From NCBI GenBank assembly GCA_039111635.1, contig JBCAQO010000004.1, positions 1,798,001 to 1,862,000 of the forward strand: a DNA stretch of 64,000 nucleotides. Reading direction: 5' to 3'. The stretch comes from Heterobasidion occidentale (lineage: Eukaryota > Basidiomycota > Agaricomycetes > Russulales > Bondarzewiaceae). A model generated the notes under the pieces. That model had not been told where the DNA came from, did not search any database, and was given only the letters and a program-made list of their open reading frames with translations. This document shows positions 33,671 through 48,100 of the stretch, piece by piece (position 1 is the stretch's first letter; the number at the start of each line of letters is the position of its first letter). Position numbers and translations under genes: made by a program.

Positions 33671-34846
33671 CTATAACTTGTGCTTTAATCCCGTCTTCTG
33701 GACCAGTACCTCCTCCCAGAAGAACTTGATCACCTCGAGCATCATTCCTCGTATACAAATGTTTCCCAGGGAAATGCACGACCTTCTTCCTCCCACCCGC
33801 AAGCTCGAGACCCTCCACGAACTCCTTCGCCAAGGCCCACGGCGCAACTTGATCATCCTCCGCCTGTATGACCAGCAAGCTCTTGCCGAGAAACGGATTC
33901 TCGGGGCCGAGCGACCGATATGGGGAGGAGACCGTGTCGTGCATGCGCAGAACGAAACCATAGAGTCTGGGATTGCAGCCGGTGGGTCGACGAGTTTGCG
34001 ATGGGCCGACTGCCCCAGTACGCCAATGACCGCCAGATTATCCGGACATGCGAGGATAGAAATGCCCGTCCTGATGCGCCGGTCTGTGCGGATCATATGT
34101 GTTGACAAACGTAGTCAGATGAGGACGTTTTACCAGATGTGACGAAAGGGACCCTGAGCAGCGCACCATCTTTGAACGCGAGCCACATTGTTTGACCGCC
34201 CAAGCTGATACCAGCAACAGCCCACTCGATGATGCTGCGTTCCCCGTTGGGGAAAAGAAACGCTGGCAAGAAGTCTATCACGAAGGATATATCTCTGGCT
34301 GTGCCAACTGCCGGAAGAAGGAAGATCGCCGTCAGAACGTGCTGTCACTTGAGTGGGATAAACCTACCTTCGATGGCAACCATGTTCATGCTGGAGAGAT
34401 GGTAGGTAGTATGAGGCAGACGGCAACGACGATAGAGGAACTAAATTTGCCTGTAGCGAAGACTCCGTGGTTTATTGGCTTCCGGGTCTACCGTCCTGCT
34501 ACCGTGGTTCCTCAGGTCCTACAATCGCAGAGGTAAACATCAGCACTGGAGTAGACAACAAACTGAGGTCGCTGTGAGATAGTAGAGCAACGCCCACCAG
34601 AGTAATCACGATGAAGTCTCGTTGCGCCATCCGGCCCATCCCGTCCAACACTCGTCTATCGTCCGTCCACGCAAATGCTGTTCTAGCAGTGGAATCAATG
34701 TCTTGTGCCTCAGATGACGATACCCGGCCATGGATCATGAGCAGAGCTGCGAGTGGGGAGCTACGCCTCCCGGCCATTGAGCCCCCCGCTGAGTAAACGT
34801 TGGCATTAAGACCACCAATATTTAACCTTTGCTTCGTCACAAACAT
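33671..34846 (-). pseudogene. Inverted, broken paralogue of the alpha/beta hydrolase
   Basis: The start at ATG 34,846 reads MFVTKQRLNIGGLNANVYSA, LAALLMIHGRVSSSEAQD and QRDFIVIT. Further down come LIDFLPAFLFPNGERSIIEW, VAGISLGGQTMWLAF, GISILACPDNLAVIG, ENPFLGKSLLVIQAEDDQVA, KEFVEGLELAGGRKKVVHFP and VIKFFWEEVLVQKTGL. These parallel the neighbouring gene step by step (AGISLGGHST, ANPFLVKKILVL, KEFVEALHVG, VKFFWEEALV). The pieces lie in two different frames from about 33,950 downward: the part with GISILACP and the final VIKFFWEEV are in one, the part with ENPFLGKS and KEFVEGLE in another. At least two lesions are required, so this copy is probably dead. It faces the first copy tail to tail. Confidence 0.7.
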
Positions 34847-35254
34847 CGGCACACTATGGAGAGAGGAGTGATATGAAGGCTATAGCAAATTCGTACCTTT
34901 GCTTATGCACACAATTGTCGAACAGGGTCATGCAAATGATGACCGGAACCCTTGGGGATCAGGAAGCCGGATGAACCATGACGAAAGAAAGGGAAACATG
35001 CATAGAGCAATACATGGCATTGGCTATTAAGAACATATTCTAGAGTATAAGAGTGCCATGTCAGTCTATGAAAACATAATTCGAAGCAAGCCCTCGAGTC
35101 CATCACCCAAAGACCAACGGTAGTCGTAGCACGATCGGACATCACGGAGGCTCGGCAGGAAGCAGGAGGCGAACCTAGCTCGCCAAAAGAAGGAGGTCCA
35201 GAGACCGACGCGATAAAAAGACAGAGATATCAAGAGAAGGGATGGTGAGATTGA
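34847..35254. other. Intergenic, 3' flank of DBP2
   Basis: No gene seen. This is the 3' region of DBP2 and the upstream region of the broken hydrolase copy. Confidence 0.5.
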
Positions 35255-37987
<2,733 letters not shown>

Positions 37988-38389
37988 GATGCTCGACTCG
38001 TGAAGGGTCTAAAAGTGATGATGAGGGGGAGGAAAAGAGAGAAATTTGGCCTAACTTGAAGATGCCGGTTATATAAGAGCGCCATATTTTCCCACGGGTC
38101 CCACGGACCTGTGCCAGTCCTGTGCCCCACATGCTGAGCGAAATGACCAATACAAGCCAAGATATACACCAGTAATCGTTGACAGAGCTATCGTGCAGTT
38201 CTATCCTATCCTCCAACAAACCAAGAAAGACAGAGATTAACGAGCGCCTCTAGCGAGAGAAGTATGTAGTATGTCTGATACACGAGAATGAGAGAGCGGA
38301 AAGGGTTTAAGGAATTACGGTAGAATGTACAAGTAAGAACCACCGGGTGTCACGAAATCAGGAGAGAAAAGCGTCCTGAGGGCCTTCAT
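37988..38389. other. Intergenic between RSR1 and DBP2 (same strand)
   Basis: About 400 bp holding the RSR1 3' flank and the DBP2 promoter. The GGTTATATAAGAGC stretch near 38,067-38,080 (plus-strand spelling) is an AT-rich candidate core promoter element. Confidence 0.45.
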
Positions 38390-39435
38390 TCACATTATGA
38401 TGCACTTTCCATCCTTGCCTCTCCTTTTCTTTCTGGGACTTTCTGGGGGATAATGCACACGCATTTGCCGCACAAGTTCTTCAAAGACGTCTCTTACATG
38501 CCAGTTCCTCTTGGCGGAGGTTTCGTAGAAAGAGAGACCCCAACGCGTCGCGAGTTCCTGAATAGTAGATCTTTGCACTTCACGTTCGTTGATGAGGTCC
38601 GACTTCGTGCCCACGACAACGATAGGCACGCCCTATAAGTCCGGGCCGCAAACCTATTAAGCAAGATTCGCTCGCAGATATGGGACGGGGCTTACAGAAT
38701 TTTCTCCTTTAATCCGGTATATCTGCTGACGCAGATTGTCTACTTCGATGAGACTAGCTTCTTGTATTAAGCTGGAATGAACAGCGGGTGAACAGTCTTC
38801 GCAGAAGATCCCTTCGCAAAGTTCGAAGCCCACCTGAAGACAAGGATGAATCCACGGCCTGACTGCAGTCCGCCAATGTTCAGACGAGGAAAAATAAGCG
38901 ACCAGAACTGCTATTCACCTTGATATAGACCTCATTAAGAGCAGTGAACTGTTCTGCTCCTGCGGTGTCGAGGACTTCGAGCTATAGAAGAGGTACCAAT
39001 AGAAATCTGGTCAGATAACATAAGGGTGTTTGGTCACATCGCCAGTATCGAGATCCGCGAAAGGAAGAACTCAGACGCGAACCAGTCACTGATGCATGTT
39101 GAACAATGCGGAAAGGGGAAGCCTGATCAGGGAGAAGAGGGTTTTACGTACTGAGGATGATATTCCATCAACTTCGACGATTTGACGGTATTCCTCTGAA
39201 TAGATAGACGAGGCTCGGATGGGCATTGTTTGAAGGACACGGAGAAGCATACGGCTGCGCACCTTCGATAGTGGGGTCGTAGTTCTCTACAAACTCATCA
39301 CGGACAAAACGAACAGTCAAAGCAGACTTGCCCACACCTCCGGCTAGAAACCGGCGAGTTACCACCTCATTTAAACGGAGAATACGGAGAAATGAGATGC
39401 TGACCACCAAGGACAACGGCGTTGAAATCGCGCAT
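38390..39435 (-). CDS. RSR1: Ras-family GTPase Rsr1/Bud1 (Rap-like)
   Basis: A small GTPase that directs polarity and budding/branching site choice at the plasma membrane. The start at 39,435 gives MRDFNAVVLG, then AGGVGKSALTVRFVRDEFVE (P-loop), NYDPTIEE (effector), YRQIVEVDGISSS, LEVLDTAGAEQFTALNEVYI (switch II), FILVFSLIQEASL, VPIVVVGTKSDLINEREVQ (TKxD), FYETSAKRNWHV (SAK) and a polybasic tail before the CAAX box CIIM, which predicts farnesylation. Five or six short introns. The polybasic RKKRRGKDGK stretch fits membrane targeting. Shares a divergent promoter with the cyclophilin gene. Confidence 0.93.
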
Positions 39436-39654
39436 CGCAGGACAGACGTTAATTCAGCTCCTGCCAGCGATCGGCATGCGGTCAAATATCATTCGAGGCA
39501 GATTGCAGGGAGACGATAGGCAAGTTCAACTAGGCACCTTGAGTTGGGGTTAGGGCTAACCCTGACCTACTAAGCTCCGCCCTTTTCTATTTATTCCCTT
39601 CGGAAGCGGCTCGAACACATTGGCCAACCACACCTTCCGAAGTGCCTCTTCAAC
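39436..39654. promoter_or_regulatory. Divergent promoter RSR1 / cyclophilin with a TTAGGG palindrome
   Basis: 219 bp between ATGs. At 39,547-39,562 GGGTTAG and CTAACCC form a perfect 7-bp inverted repeat with a 2-nt loop, carrying a telomere-type TTAGGG motif. A TCTATTTATTCCC stretch near 39,585 is AT-rich. Confidence 0.6.
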
Positions 39655-41023
39655 ATGGTCCGACCGCGTGTTTTCATGGATTTCACCATCGACAATCAGC
39701 CCATAGGACGGTGTGTAGCATCAGTTGTTCAGTTATTTTTGGCTCACGCCCTCCAGCATCATATTCGAACTGTACAACGATACAGCACCGAAGACAGCAG
39801 AAAAGTAGGATACGTCCCTGCCTTGTTCTCGTGAACTCTCCCAATGATATCAGTTTTCGAGCCTTATGCACAGGTGAAAAGGGTGTCTCACAAGCTTCCA
39901 ATCTACCTTTATATTACAAGGATAGCATCATCCATCGCTCCATCTCCAACTTCATGATTCAGGGTGGAGGTATGGCAGCATGATTTTCAAAGTTGTGAGT
40001 TGAATTCCTGACAACTCGGGGTGCCACAGATTTCACAAAACGAAACGGCATGGGTGGCGAGTCGATATATGGTGGCCCGTTTGCGGACGAAGATCTGACA
40101 CGTCCTCTAGACGCAGAGGCGTAAGTGCCCCTACGTCTTGCAACACAGCCGATAGCAGCGCAGCTTATACTTGTTCAGACTGCTATGCATGGCCAACAAA
40201 GGCCCCAATACGAATGGCTCACAGTTCTTCATCACTCTGCGCGATTGCCCCCATTTGAACGGTCTGTCTTGCTTTGCATCTTCATTCTTCCCAGACTTTG
40301 ACAGCAGTTTACAAACATCACCGTAGGCAAGCACGTCGTATTCGGTAAGATCATTCGAGGCTACGCTGACGTGGTCAAAAAAATCGCCGAAGTTCCTGTG
40401 GACGCCAAAGACCGTCCGACTATCCCGGTGACGATATCTAACTGTGGTGAACTCGAGCTACGCAAACCACAGAACTCTGTTCCACGTGAGTTAGCCCGCA
40501 GTCGTGTCTAGTGATCTTTCTACACATTGAGACACCGGCATTCCATCACAGTAGCCAAGCAGGAAAACTCTAAACACACTTCCGTTTCTGAGTCTGAGTC
40601 TGAGCCAGGAAGTGAAAAGGACCACAACGACGTAAACGCCATCACCGCTCACGCTCTCCAGATGATTCCGACGACGCTAAAAAGAGAAAGCGCAAACACA
40701 AATCCAAGCGCAAAGATACCCGCCAGTCCAGGTCTCCTGAACGCGCCCCAGCAGTTGTCGATGCACGAGAGCAGAAGAAAGAGACGGAAGAAGAGTATGA
40801 TGCAAGGTTAGAACGAGAAGAGAACGAGCGGATTGAGGCAGCACGGAAGACTGAGCTCGAAAGACTTGCGAAGCTGCATGAGCGTGAAACGGAGAAGTCG
40901 TTCGGCGGTGTGCGATTCAAGGGTGCGAGATCCCCATTCCATTGACGCCATTCACTGATTCTTTCGTTCATAGGTCGAGGGAAAATGAAATTTGTCGATC
41001 CCGAACTTCACAGCAGTCGCTAA
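39655..41023 (+). CDS. Multidomain cyclophilin (peptidyl-prolyl isomerase)
   Basis: The start at 39,655 reads [19 protein letters not shown], then [74 protein letters not shown] and [12 protein letters not shown], a complete cyclophilin fold with catalytic Arg (HRSI) and Phe (FMIQGGD). The position of the cyclosporin-contacting Trp is His (CPHLNGKH), as in several large cyclophilins. The C-terminal part is Ser/Glu-rich, then [20 protein letters not shown] and a charged coil ending [20 protein letters not shown]. That layout resembles spliceosome-associated, SR-like cyclophilins. About six short introns. Nuclear location is inferred from the basic tail. Confidence 0.9.
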
Positions 41024-41430
41024 GACGGAATACCAGCCTGATCATGACCTGACAGAGCGAAACTATAGCGAAATGCTTTTTTTCTTGTCTAGCTATGTAT
41101 AGCATGTACATGAGCAACAGAGACACGATACGAAACAAGACAAAAAGACTAAACCATAACCATATAATGTTACTCTCTTGAACAGCCTGAGATACACGAT
41201 CAAAACAGACAACTGAGGGTGGAAAAGCTGTGGAGGATAAAACGAGGGCTAGATGATTATGGCAACAAACAGTCCACGAACACGAGCGCATGGTAGAGGG
41301 AGAGCGAAAGACAGCACGATGGCAAAGAGTGGGGAGGAGGGTGGGTGGATTGCGTTCTGAAGTGTCAGAGGGATAAGATAGACAGAAGATGGATATATTA
41401 ATGCACACGTCTGTTTCCTGATCCTTTGAC
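41024..41430. other. Convergent 3' region of cyclophilin and TIF3
   Basis: About 400 bp between convergent stops. The continuation of one TIF3 frame through here is an artefact of the frame lesion described for TIF3. Confidence 0.5.
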
Positions 41431-43433
41431 TCAGATGGTGACTTCGCCCAGTTGCTCTGTCACGTCTTTGACCACAGGGCTCTCTTCCTTGGGCTCCGAT
41501 TCTTCGTGCTCCTCCTGGACTCCGAGGCTGCAGCTGCAGCGCGGCAGCGGCCCTCTTAGCACCAGCGGCATCAGCAAAGCTGAAGGCGGGACGGATGCTA
41601 GCTACTGCTGATGTCGCTCGAGGTGAGGGAGGTACAGAGTTTGATTGCGGTATCTTGGGCGTTCCGGTACGGTCGGAGCCGGCGCGTGAGCTCGTACGAG
41701 ACATGGGCTGTTGATGTGCCAGACGTTCCTTTGTCACTTCACGTTCTTTGTCCAGACGCTCAGCAACAGCCTTTTCTTTCGCGCTGACGTCAACGGGTCT
41801 GCATTTGATGGGAGGGTAAGCAGGGGTAAGCATTGATTCGAAGCGAGACAAAAGGAGAAATTTGAGTCAACGCACTTGGCTGCTCCGAATGGATTAGCGC
41901 GGGGGGTAGTGCTAGTTGCACTATGAGGCATTTTGGGGGAAGCAAGAGGGGAAGGAGAGACAGAGACGTTGCCAGAGCGAGGTAAAAGTTCGAGTTTTCG
42001 GCGACCCATTTGAGGGGTAGGTGGGGTAGACGAGTTGGCTGTTCAAGGCGATATTTCATAAATTATGCAGAAGTCACTAGCGAATTTTGACTGAACGTAC
42101 GAGATGTGCTCTGCCGGGAAATTGCTGCCCTTGGCGCGCTTCTCCAGTCGCTTTCGGCGGCAGCTGGAGGATCGTTCCGTGGGGGCCCATCTCCCCGTCC
42201 TCCAAACCGCCCGAACTTGCTACCCGTCCCTTCCTCTCCGTTTGTGCTCGGTTTGAATTTGCCACCAATAGTCCACGTCTCCTCCTTGTCAGCTGCGCTG
42301 GGTCCATCCGACGCACCAAAAAACCCTGGAGCTTTGCGCCTCGGCGGAGCTTCTGGTTCAGCACGGGCAGGAGCGCGACTCGAGCGCCAATCGCTAGCAT
42401 TATCAGAAAGACTAGGAGGGGGACGCTCGCGGTCGCCACCAGGAGGGCCATCAAAGCGGCGCCGAGAGGAGTCACGAGAGTCAGGCAGGTCGGGAAGCGG
42501 GCCCTCGCGCCGCCAGTTGCCGGCAAACTTAGCATCGTCACCTCCGAAGCCCCCTCCAAACCCGCCACGCTCCTTCGCTGCATGAATGGAGGACCGTTGA
42601 GCAGAGTGAACGGAGAAGAGGGAGGATGTGAATAAACTCACGTGGTTCTGCGACGCTCACCCGGATCGTTCGACCTGATAAAGCCTGGCTGATATGTAAG
42701 ACAAGACGTCTGTTTGCAAGAGCCTAAACGCACCGAGCCCGACCTAGCTAAGGCATCTTTCAGATCCTCCAAGTCTTCGAACTCAATATACCCAAAGCCC
42801 TTTGGCCGTTCATCCCTATCCTTTATCACCTTGACAGATTTTACCTGAAATGCGAGCATTACATAGCGTCCCTCAAGCCCACAGAAGTCTGAGATGCACC
42901 TTCAAGGTCCCAAAGAAGCTCTCCAAATCGGCTTCGGTCAGATCGAACGCAAGGTTTCCGATAAAAGCCGTGTACGGAGGCTGGGTGGGAAGTGGCAAAT
43001 CCTCACGAGGCGGACCCATCTGCCTACTATCCCCTAAGTACAGAAGGCATCAGTGCGTGGAAAATCACACGGAGCTGAGCAAGGAGTCTACACACCTCTA
43101 TTGGACATGTAATCGTCTCTCCGTCCAGGCCCGTCGCCGTCTGCCCTCAAAGCAGCTAAGAAGCGTTTCGATCAGTTTGCGCCCAAATCGCAAAAAGATA
43201 AATCGAGAGTAACTTACGAGCGGTAGGCAAAGCATCCATTTCGTCTGCCCATGATCCTAGAGCTGCGAGCGCGGACGTGAGGGACTTACAAACGTTTGAT
43301 CTCGGAAGTCGAATCACTTACCACTATCACCCAGGAACTCATTGAGAGACATTTTCTGTCCTTTCTTCGGAGCTGCGTGAAGCATCTCTTAGCATCGTTG
43401 TGCACATTGACAAGGAAATCGTGTCCGACCCAT
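41431..43433 (-). CDS. TIF3: Translation initiation factor eIF4B, frame lesion near 41,535
   Basis: eIF4B stimulates eIF4A and ribosome scanning. The first exon is only ATGG (43,433-43,430); a 57-nt intron (43,373-43,429) joins it to APKKGQKMSLNEFLGDS. Next come SWADEMDALPTA and an RRM with TAFIGNLAFDLTEADLESFF (RNP2) and RPKGFGYIEFEDLEDLKDAL (RNP1). Gly/Arg/Asp-rich repeats follow (NWRREGPLPDLPDSRDSSRR, SDWRSSRAPAR, ETWTIGGKFKPS, SKFGRFGGRGD), then PRANPFGAAKPVDVSAKEKA and AFSFADAAGAKRAAAA. An acidic tail EEHEESEPKEESPVVKDVTE ending QLGEVTI lies one base out of frame after the Ala-rich stretch. I take the tail as genuine, so one base is probably wrong near 41,515-41,550. Confidence 0.85.
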
Positions 43434-43595
43434 TTTTGAAAGATATTCGACGGGATTACCGACAAAGTTTTTGAGAGATGAGTGGGAAGCTGGAAATTCG
43501 CTCTGCTTACTGTTATTTGGCCGCTGTGGCAGCCTAATTACACTCTTGTGTCACTTTAGCGATATAGCACTGCCGCCTCGCTTCATCCATACAAT
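43434..43595. promoter_or_regulatory. Divergent promoter TIF3 / ARC35
   Basis: 162 bp between the two ATGs, with no other room for a promoter on either side. AT-richer than the flanking coding sequence. Confidence 0.55.
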
Positions 43596-44794
43596 ATGAT
43601 CCTCCTTGAAGTCAGTTCTCCTCGCTCGGAGATTTGTTGCTTGGGCTAATGGTGACTTTAGTCCCACAGTGTCATCATTCAAAATACCCTGACAGAGAAG
43701 TTCACAAAGTCAGTTCAAAGCCTTGCTTTGCGGTGATACCCCACAGATCTCATTTCGTCGGCACAGACCAAGCTCTTTGGATGTTCAGTTCGTCGACTAT
43801 GATGGCGTCAGATTCCGTCTTTCCACTCCCGAGCGCAAGACTTCTCTACTACTGTCTATGAACATCCGCTGCTGGGATGAGCTTGTCAAGTTCGGCGCAA
43901 TGGAAGTGCTCCAGCGTGAATATGGGTCCCTGGTGCAGGCGCAAGCTGAGCCAGATTACAACGTCAGTCTGGAAATTGATTTGGAGAAGGCTCCACCCGA
44001 AGGCGGTAAGCATGTCTCCCAATATCACGAGTGATGCGGTTCTAAACCCTGTCCTATGTCAACGTACAGAGGAGCGCGTCAACTTCATTCAGTCTATCTC
44101 GCTATTGAAACGCAATGCGTTGGCTGCGCCGTTTGAGCTCGCGTTCAAGACGCAGAAGCAATTGGAGTCATCAGGATCAGGGCAGGGCGAACTGTTGCAG
44201 ATTCACTATCGCGATGAGGAGGCGATCTATATCCAAGCTGCTCCCGATCGTGTAACCGTTATCTTCTCAACGATTTTCCGAGAAGAGACAGACCGCATCT
44301 TCGGCAAAGTGTTCCTTCAGGTGCGCCATTTTGCATCTGAATAACATTGTCAGCGATTCCATCAAGACAATCCTAGGAATTCGTCGATGCAAGACGTCTA
44401 CCTACAATCCAGAACGCCCCTCAAGTATTGTATACCAATCGCGAACCTCCTCTCGAAATTCGAAACCTTGCGGGCCTCCGAGACTCAGATGATATTGGCT
44501 ATGTTACATTCATCCTCTTCCCTCGTCATTTCAACAACCCCACTGTCGCGTCGTCGACCATCTCGCACGTCCAACTCTTCCGTGATTACCTCCATTACCA
44601 CATCAAGTGCTCTAAAGCGTACATGCACTCACGCATGCGGCATCGCGTTGCTGAATTTCAGAAGGTATTAAACAGAGCGAAGACAGAAGTGGCGACTATA
44701 GACAGGAAAACTGCCAGGTGTGTCCTGAAAGCTCTTCTTTGACTCGAAATCTATTAACATTCATAACAGTGGGAGGACGATGATGTCCCGTTGA
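43596..44794 (+). CDS. ARC35: Arp2/3 complex subunit ARPC2 (p34)
   Basis: A structural subunit that, with ARPC4, contacts the mother actin filament in branched actin networks. Spliced reading: MILLE, SHSVIIQNTLTEKFT, HRPSSLDVQFVDYDGVRFRL, LLLSMNIRCWDELVKFGAME, LQREYGSLV, YNVSLEIDLEKAPPEG, ERVNFIQSISLLKRNALAAP, IYIQAAPDRVTVIFSTIFRE, IFGKVFLQEFVDARRLPTIQ, APQVLYTNREPPLEIRNL, YVTFILFPRHFNNP, FRDYLHYHIKCSKAYMHSRM and, after the last intron (about 44,717-44,770), SGRTMMSR. About 320 residues, normal length. Five introns. Confidence 0.94.
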
Positions 44795-45812
44795 ATACTG
44801 TGTCATCTCGGATTAATCAATTTGTATCAACAAACACACTCTCTACTTGATCCCGTCTCCTACATCGAGTGTAGGTCATTGGCGGCGTTATACCGCTTGT
44901 CAGTTTAAGTGGGCTACTAACTATCACTATGAACATTTAAGCTGCGCTTCGAGTTTATTTGGCATATTTCAGACCGACCATATCTGTTGGCGCCTATCTG
45001 TGTAATGATGAAGTCAATTGAAGTCTCCAACATCCAATGTTCGAACGTTCGACCCCACGATATTTACATCAAACAGAAGAGTATACTAGTGCGGACATTT
45101 TCTCGAAGAAGTCAGCGAGTAATATAGATGCTGGTCCTGTCCGCCGAGATCTTGCCACCCTGCCCTGTAGTCCACATGCGTAATTGTGACTTCCCATTAG
45201 CGATGACTGATATCCGTCACCGTGATTTGCGCCTGAGAATTTCTTTCATGAGCGCTCTCAAATCGAGCATTGTTAGATCCTCCTGTCATGTACACAACAG
45301 ATCTCCAAGTTGATTTGGGCAGTACATGGTGCCGGCCATGGCCTGTTCTAGCATCAACGAGTGCATTCTGAGTAGACATATCATGATCACCGCTCCGGCA
45401 GCACACTCCTGCGATCATGATTCACAGCAGCTCATAGCCTCACGGAGAATGACCGCTGAAAAAACCACTGAACAATTTCGGGTGCTTCAGTGAAGCGAAT
45501 TGGTTTGAGGTGAGCGTCGTTTATTCTCATCGCTCAATCGGCTCGCGTCGTCGGCTGTGGTGACGTCGTGGCGGCGATCCCCATTCTCCTACACTTCACA
45601 TGCATTTTCGCTCACGGCCTCCCGTACTTAGATATACGCCACAAGCCGGCAGCGCATGGCATCAGATCACTGTCTTTTTTCGCTGTGCCCATCCTAGCCG
45701 CTCACTCCAGTTTCCGCGCTCGAAGCGCCATGACCCTGTGTCGCGTATAAAAGATCTCAGCGTATCCTTTGTCCCGCCGTGCGGGTGTCCTGCATATCGC
45801 TTCTTGCCAGCC
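44795..45812. other. Intergenic upstream of the GH79 gene
   Basis: About 1 kb without a credible gene; it contains the 3' flank of ARC35 and the GH79 promoter with its TATA box. Confidence 0.55.
45746..45753 (+). promoter_or_regulatory. TATA box of the GH79 gene
   Basis: TATAAAAG lies 60-67 bp upstream of the ATG at 45,813. Confidence 0.6.
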
Positions 45813-47798
45813 ATGGAGATCCCGGACTTCATCAAGGTCTTGCTGCTCTTCACCGTTCGCGTTTTGTCCACCTCTTCCGCTCTGCTTGCTTCGTCCGTCT
45901 TCGTCACGACCCCTACTTCCGCCCCCGCATCCGCCCCCGCCATCTCGCAGTCGCATGTCTCGTTCTCAATAGAGCAGGATCGATGGGTCGATTGGGTCGG
46001 GACCGGGGCTCAAAACAAGAATGAGTTCTTCTTCAACTTGTTGAACAATCTGAAGATGATCACTGGGGAGCCTGCGAGGGTGCGGATTGGTGCTGATTCC
46101 GAGGACCACACCGACTTCAATTCCGCTACTCAGGTAAGCATGAGAGGGCGGGTTTCCTTGTACTATCGGACGGATTTGGTCCATTCTGAACACAGCGCTA
46201 CAGTTCTCGGACGCGACTTTTCCATTCCCGAGTCAGGTCGTTCCATATCCAGAGGCTGCGCAAATCGTAGTCGGGGACAATTTTTATCGTCTGGCGTCAT
46301 TGCTACCCGCAGGTACGTAGATTGCTTCTGTACTGTGCAGGACACCTGATCCCGACGCTAACCATACATAGGTACGCAGGTTATATGGGGCGTCAACCTC
46401 GGCATGAACAACCTGAGCGCAGCATACTTAGAAGCGACAGCACTTGCGCAGGCCTTTGCTTCTCCTGAGATGCTGCAGGCAGGCGTGACGCTAGAGGCGA
46501 TCGAGATTGGGAATGAGCCGGACTTGTATTCGCATCACGGCTTGCGCTGGTACTGGAATCCTGCGGAATATGTCAAAGAGTGTGTTTGCTGCGTGCATCT
46601 GCTTGACATGTGCTGATAGCGATAACTAACCGCTTGCACTCGATAGGTGGACGGCCTTTGCGACTAATGTGTCACTAGCTGTGCGCAACGTTCTAGGATT
46701 CACCGTTCCTTTCCTTGGGATTTCGTGCGCTGAGTCTACGCACACCGACACTGGGTTTTCTCCACAATCTATGTTCAAGCAAGGCATCCTCAACTCCGAT
46801 GCTGGATCTCTTCTTACCACGTATGTACCACACTCTCGATTGTTCGTACCGAATGTAATGAATCCTTGCGGCTGCAGTGTCTCGCAACATCATTACAGCG
46901 GCTCCTTCTGCAGCGGCAGCAATGGCATTCTGCAGGATCTCATGACCAAGTCGAGCATCCGCAGTAACCTTACTGTCTTTAGCACCGACATTGCTGCTGT
47001 GCACGCTCAGGGTCTGGATTACATCTTGGGCGAAACGAACAGCTATTCGTGCCATGGTGCACCTGGAGTTAGCAGTACCGCCGGTGCGGCTCTTTGGGCG
47101 CTGGACTATGCTCTGTTCGCGTCGCAGATTGGTATATCGCGGGTGTATTTCCATCACGGCGTAGGGTACAAGTACAACTTTGTGCGTATGTTCCCCATGA
47201 TGGTTCTCTTCTCGTATATCAACCTTAGACTATCTCTAATTTTATCGGCTCCAGATCCAACCAATCACTCTCAATCGCTCCATCTTAGACGCACACCCAC
47301 TGCCTCGTCCGTTGCCGCCGCACATCCAGCCCGCGTACTATGCAGCAGTTATCGCTGCGGAAGCTATCGGTGATTCTGGTGCAACGCAGGTCGTCGAACT
47401 GGATGTTGGATCCGACCATGTGTCGGGCTACGCGTTTTACGACGACGGCGCTCTTGCGCGGGCAGTCCTCATCAATCTGCGCGCATATACGGGCAGCGCA
47501 GGGGAGAGGGGCTCCGTAAATGTCGTCCTGAAATTTGACGATATAGATGTGACGACGAAAATGACCGTCAAGCGGTTGAACATTCCGTACGTCTCGATGG
47601 CCGTGACTCCTCCGTGCCACGACCGTCTCTAACTTATCCTGCAGATTGGCCAACGCCACAGCTGGGATTACATGGGGAGGACAAACATACGAGACGGCGG
47701 ATGGGAGGGTTTCGGGCGATCTCAGTGTTACGACAGTACCCGCCGGCCTGGGCGTCGTTGTATTCGACACTGAGGCGCTCCTCTTGACCTTCCTGTAA
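45813..47798 (+). CDS. Secreted glycoside hydrolase family 79 enzyme
   Basis: GH79 enzymes remove (4-O-methyl)glucuronic acid from proteoglycans and wood polysaccharide fragments. The N-terminus MEIPDFIKVLLLFTVRVLST is a signal peptide, followed by an Ala/Pro/Ser-rich stretch. The barrel reads VSFSIEQDRWVDWVGTGAQN, NLKMITGEPARVRIGADSED, QVIWGVNLGMNNLSAAYLEA, LEAIEIGNEPDLY (general acid/base Glu in NEP), VSQHHYSGSFC, DYILGETNSYSCHG (nucleophile Glu), ALDYALFASQIGISRVYFHH and HIQPAYYAAVIAAEAIGD. A C-terminal beta domain follows to VVVFDTEALLLTFL. Six or seven introns. No lesion seen. Probably extracellular and part of wood or plant-wall breakdown. Confidence 0.9.
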
Positions 47799-48100
47799 CA
47801 CAATACCAAACTTCACATATACCCTCGGATACCCGTAGAGCTAGAAATCAGATAAACCCGGATTCCCACTAATCATTATAGCCCAGCACCATCTAGACGC
47901 GCCACGACCTTACGTAGAACACTCTTTGGAGATAATTTATGAAGTCGAGCTTTATACTGTGTGAACTAGCCTCAGGTCCAGACGGATAGCTCAGCCCTGA
48001 GTTGCTCAATCGCGTGATTTGGAAACGGTGGAAAGTGAAAGGCTAGTAATGATTAATCACCCCCAAACACCAAGCGTTCTATTGAACTAGAGCGAGTGAA
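47799..48100. other. Convergent 3' region of GH79 and COX12
   Basis: About 300 bp between convergent stops, nothing else seen. Confidence 0.5.

Noticed and set aside
39541..39570. Telomere or interstitial telomeric array
   Set aside because: Only one TTAGGG and one CCCTAA-type motif in a palindrome; not an array.
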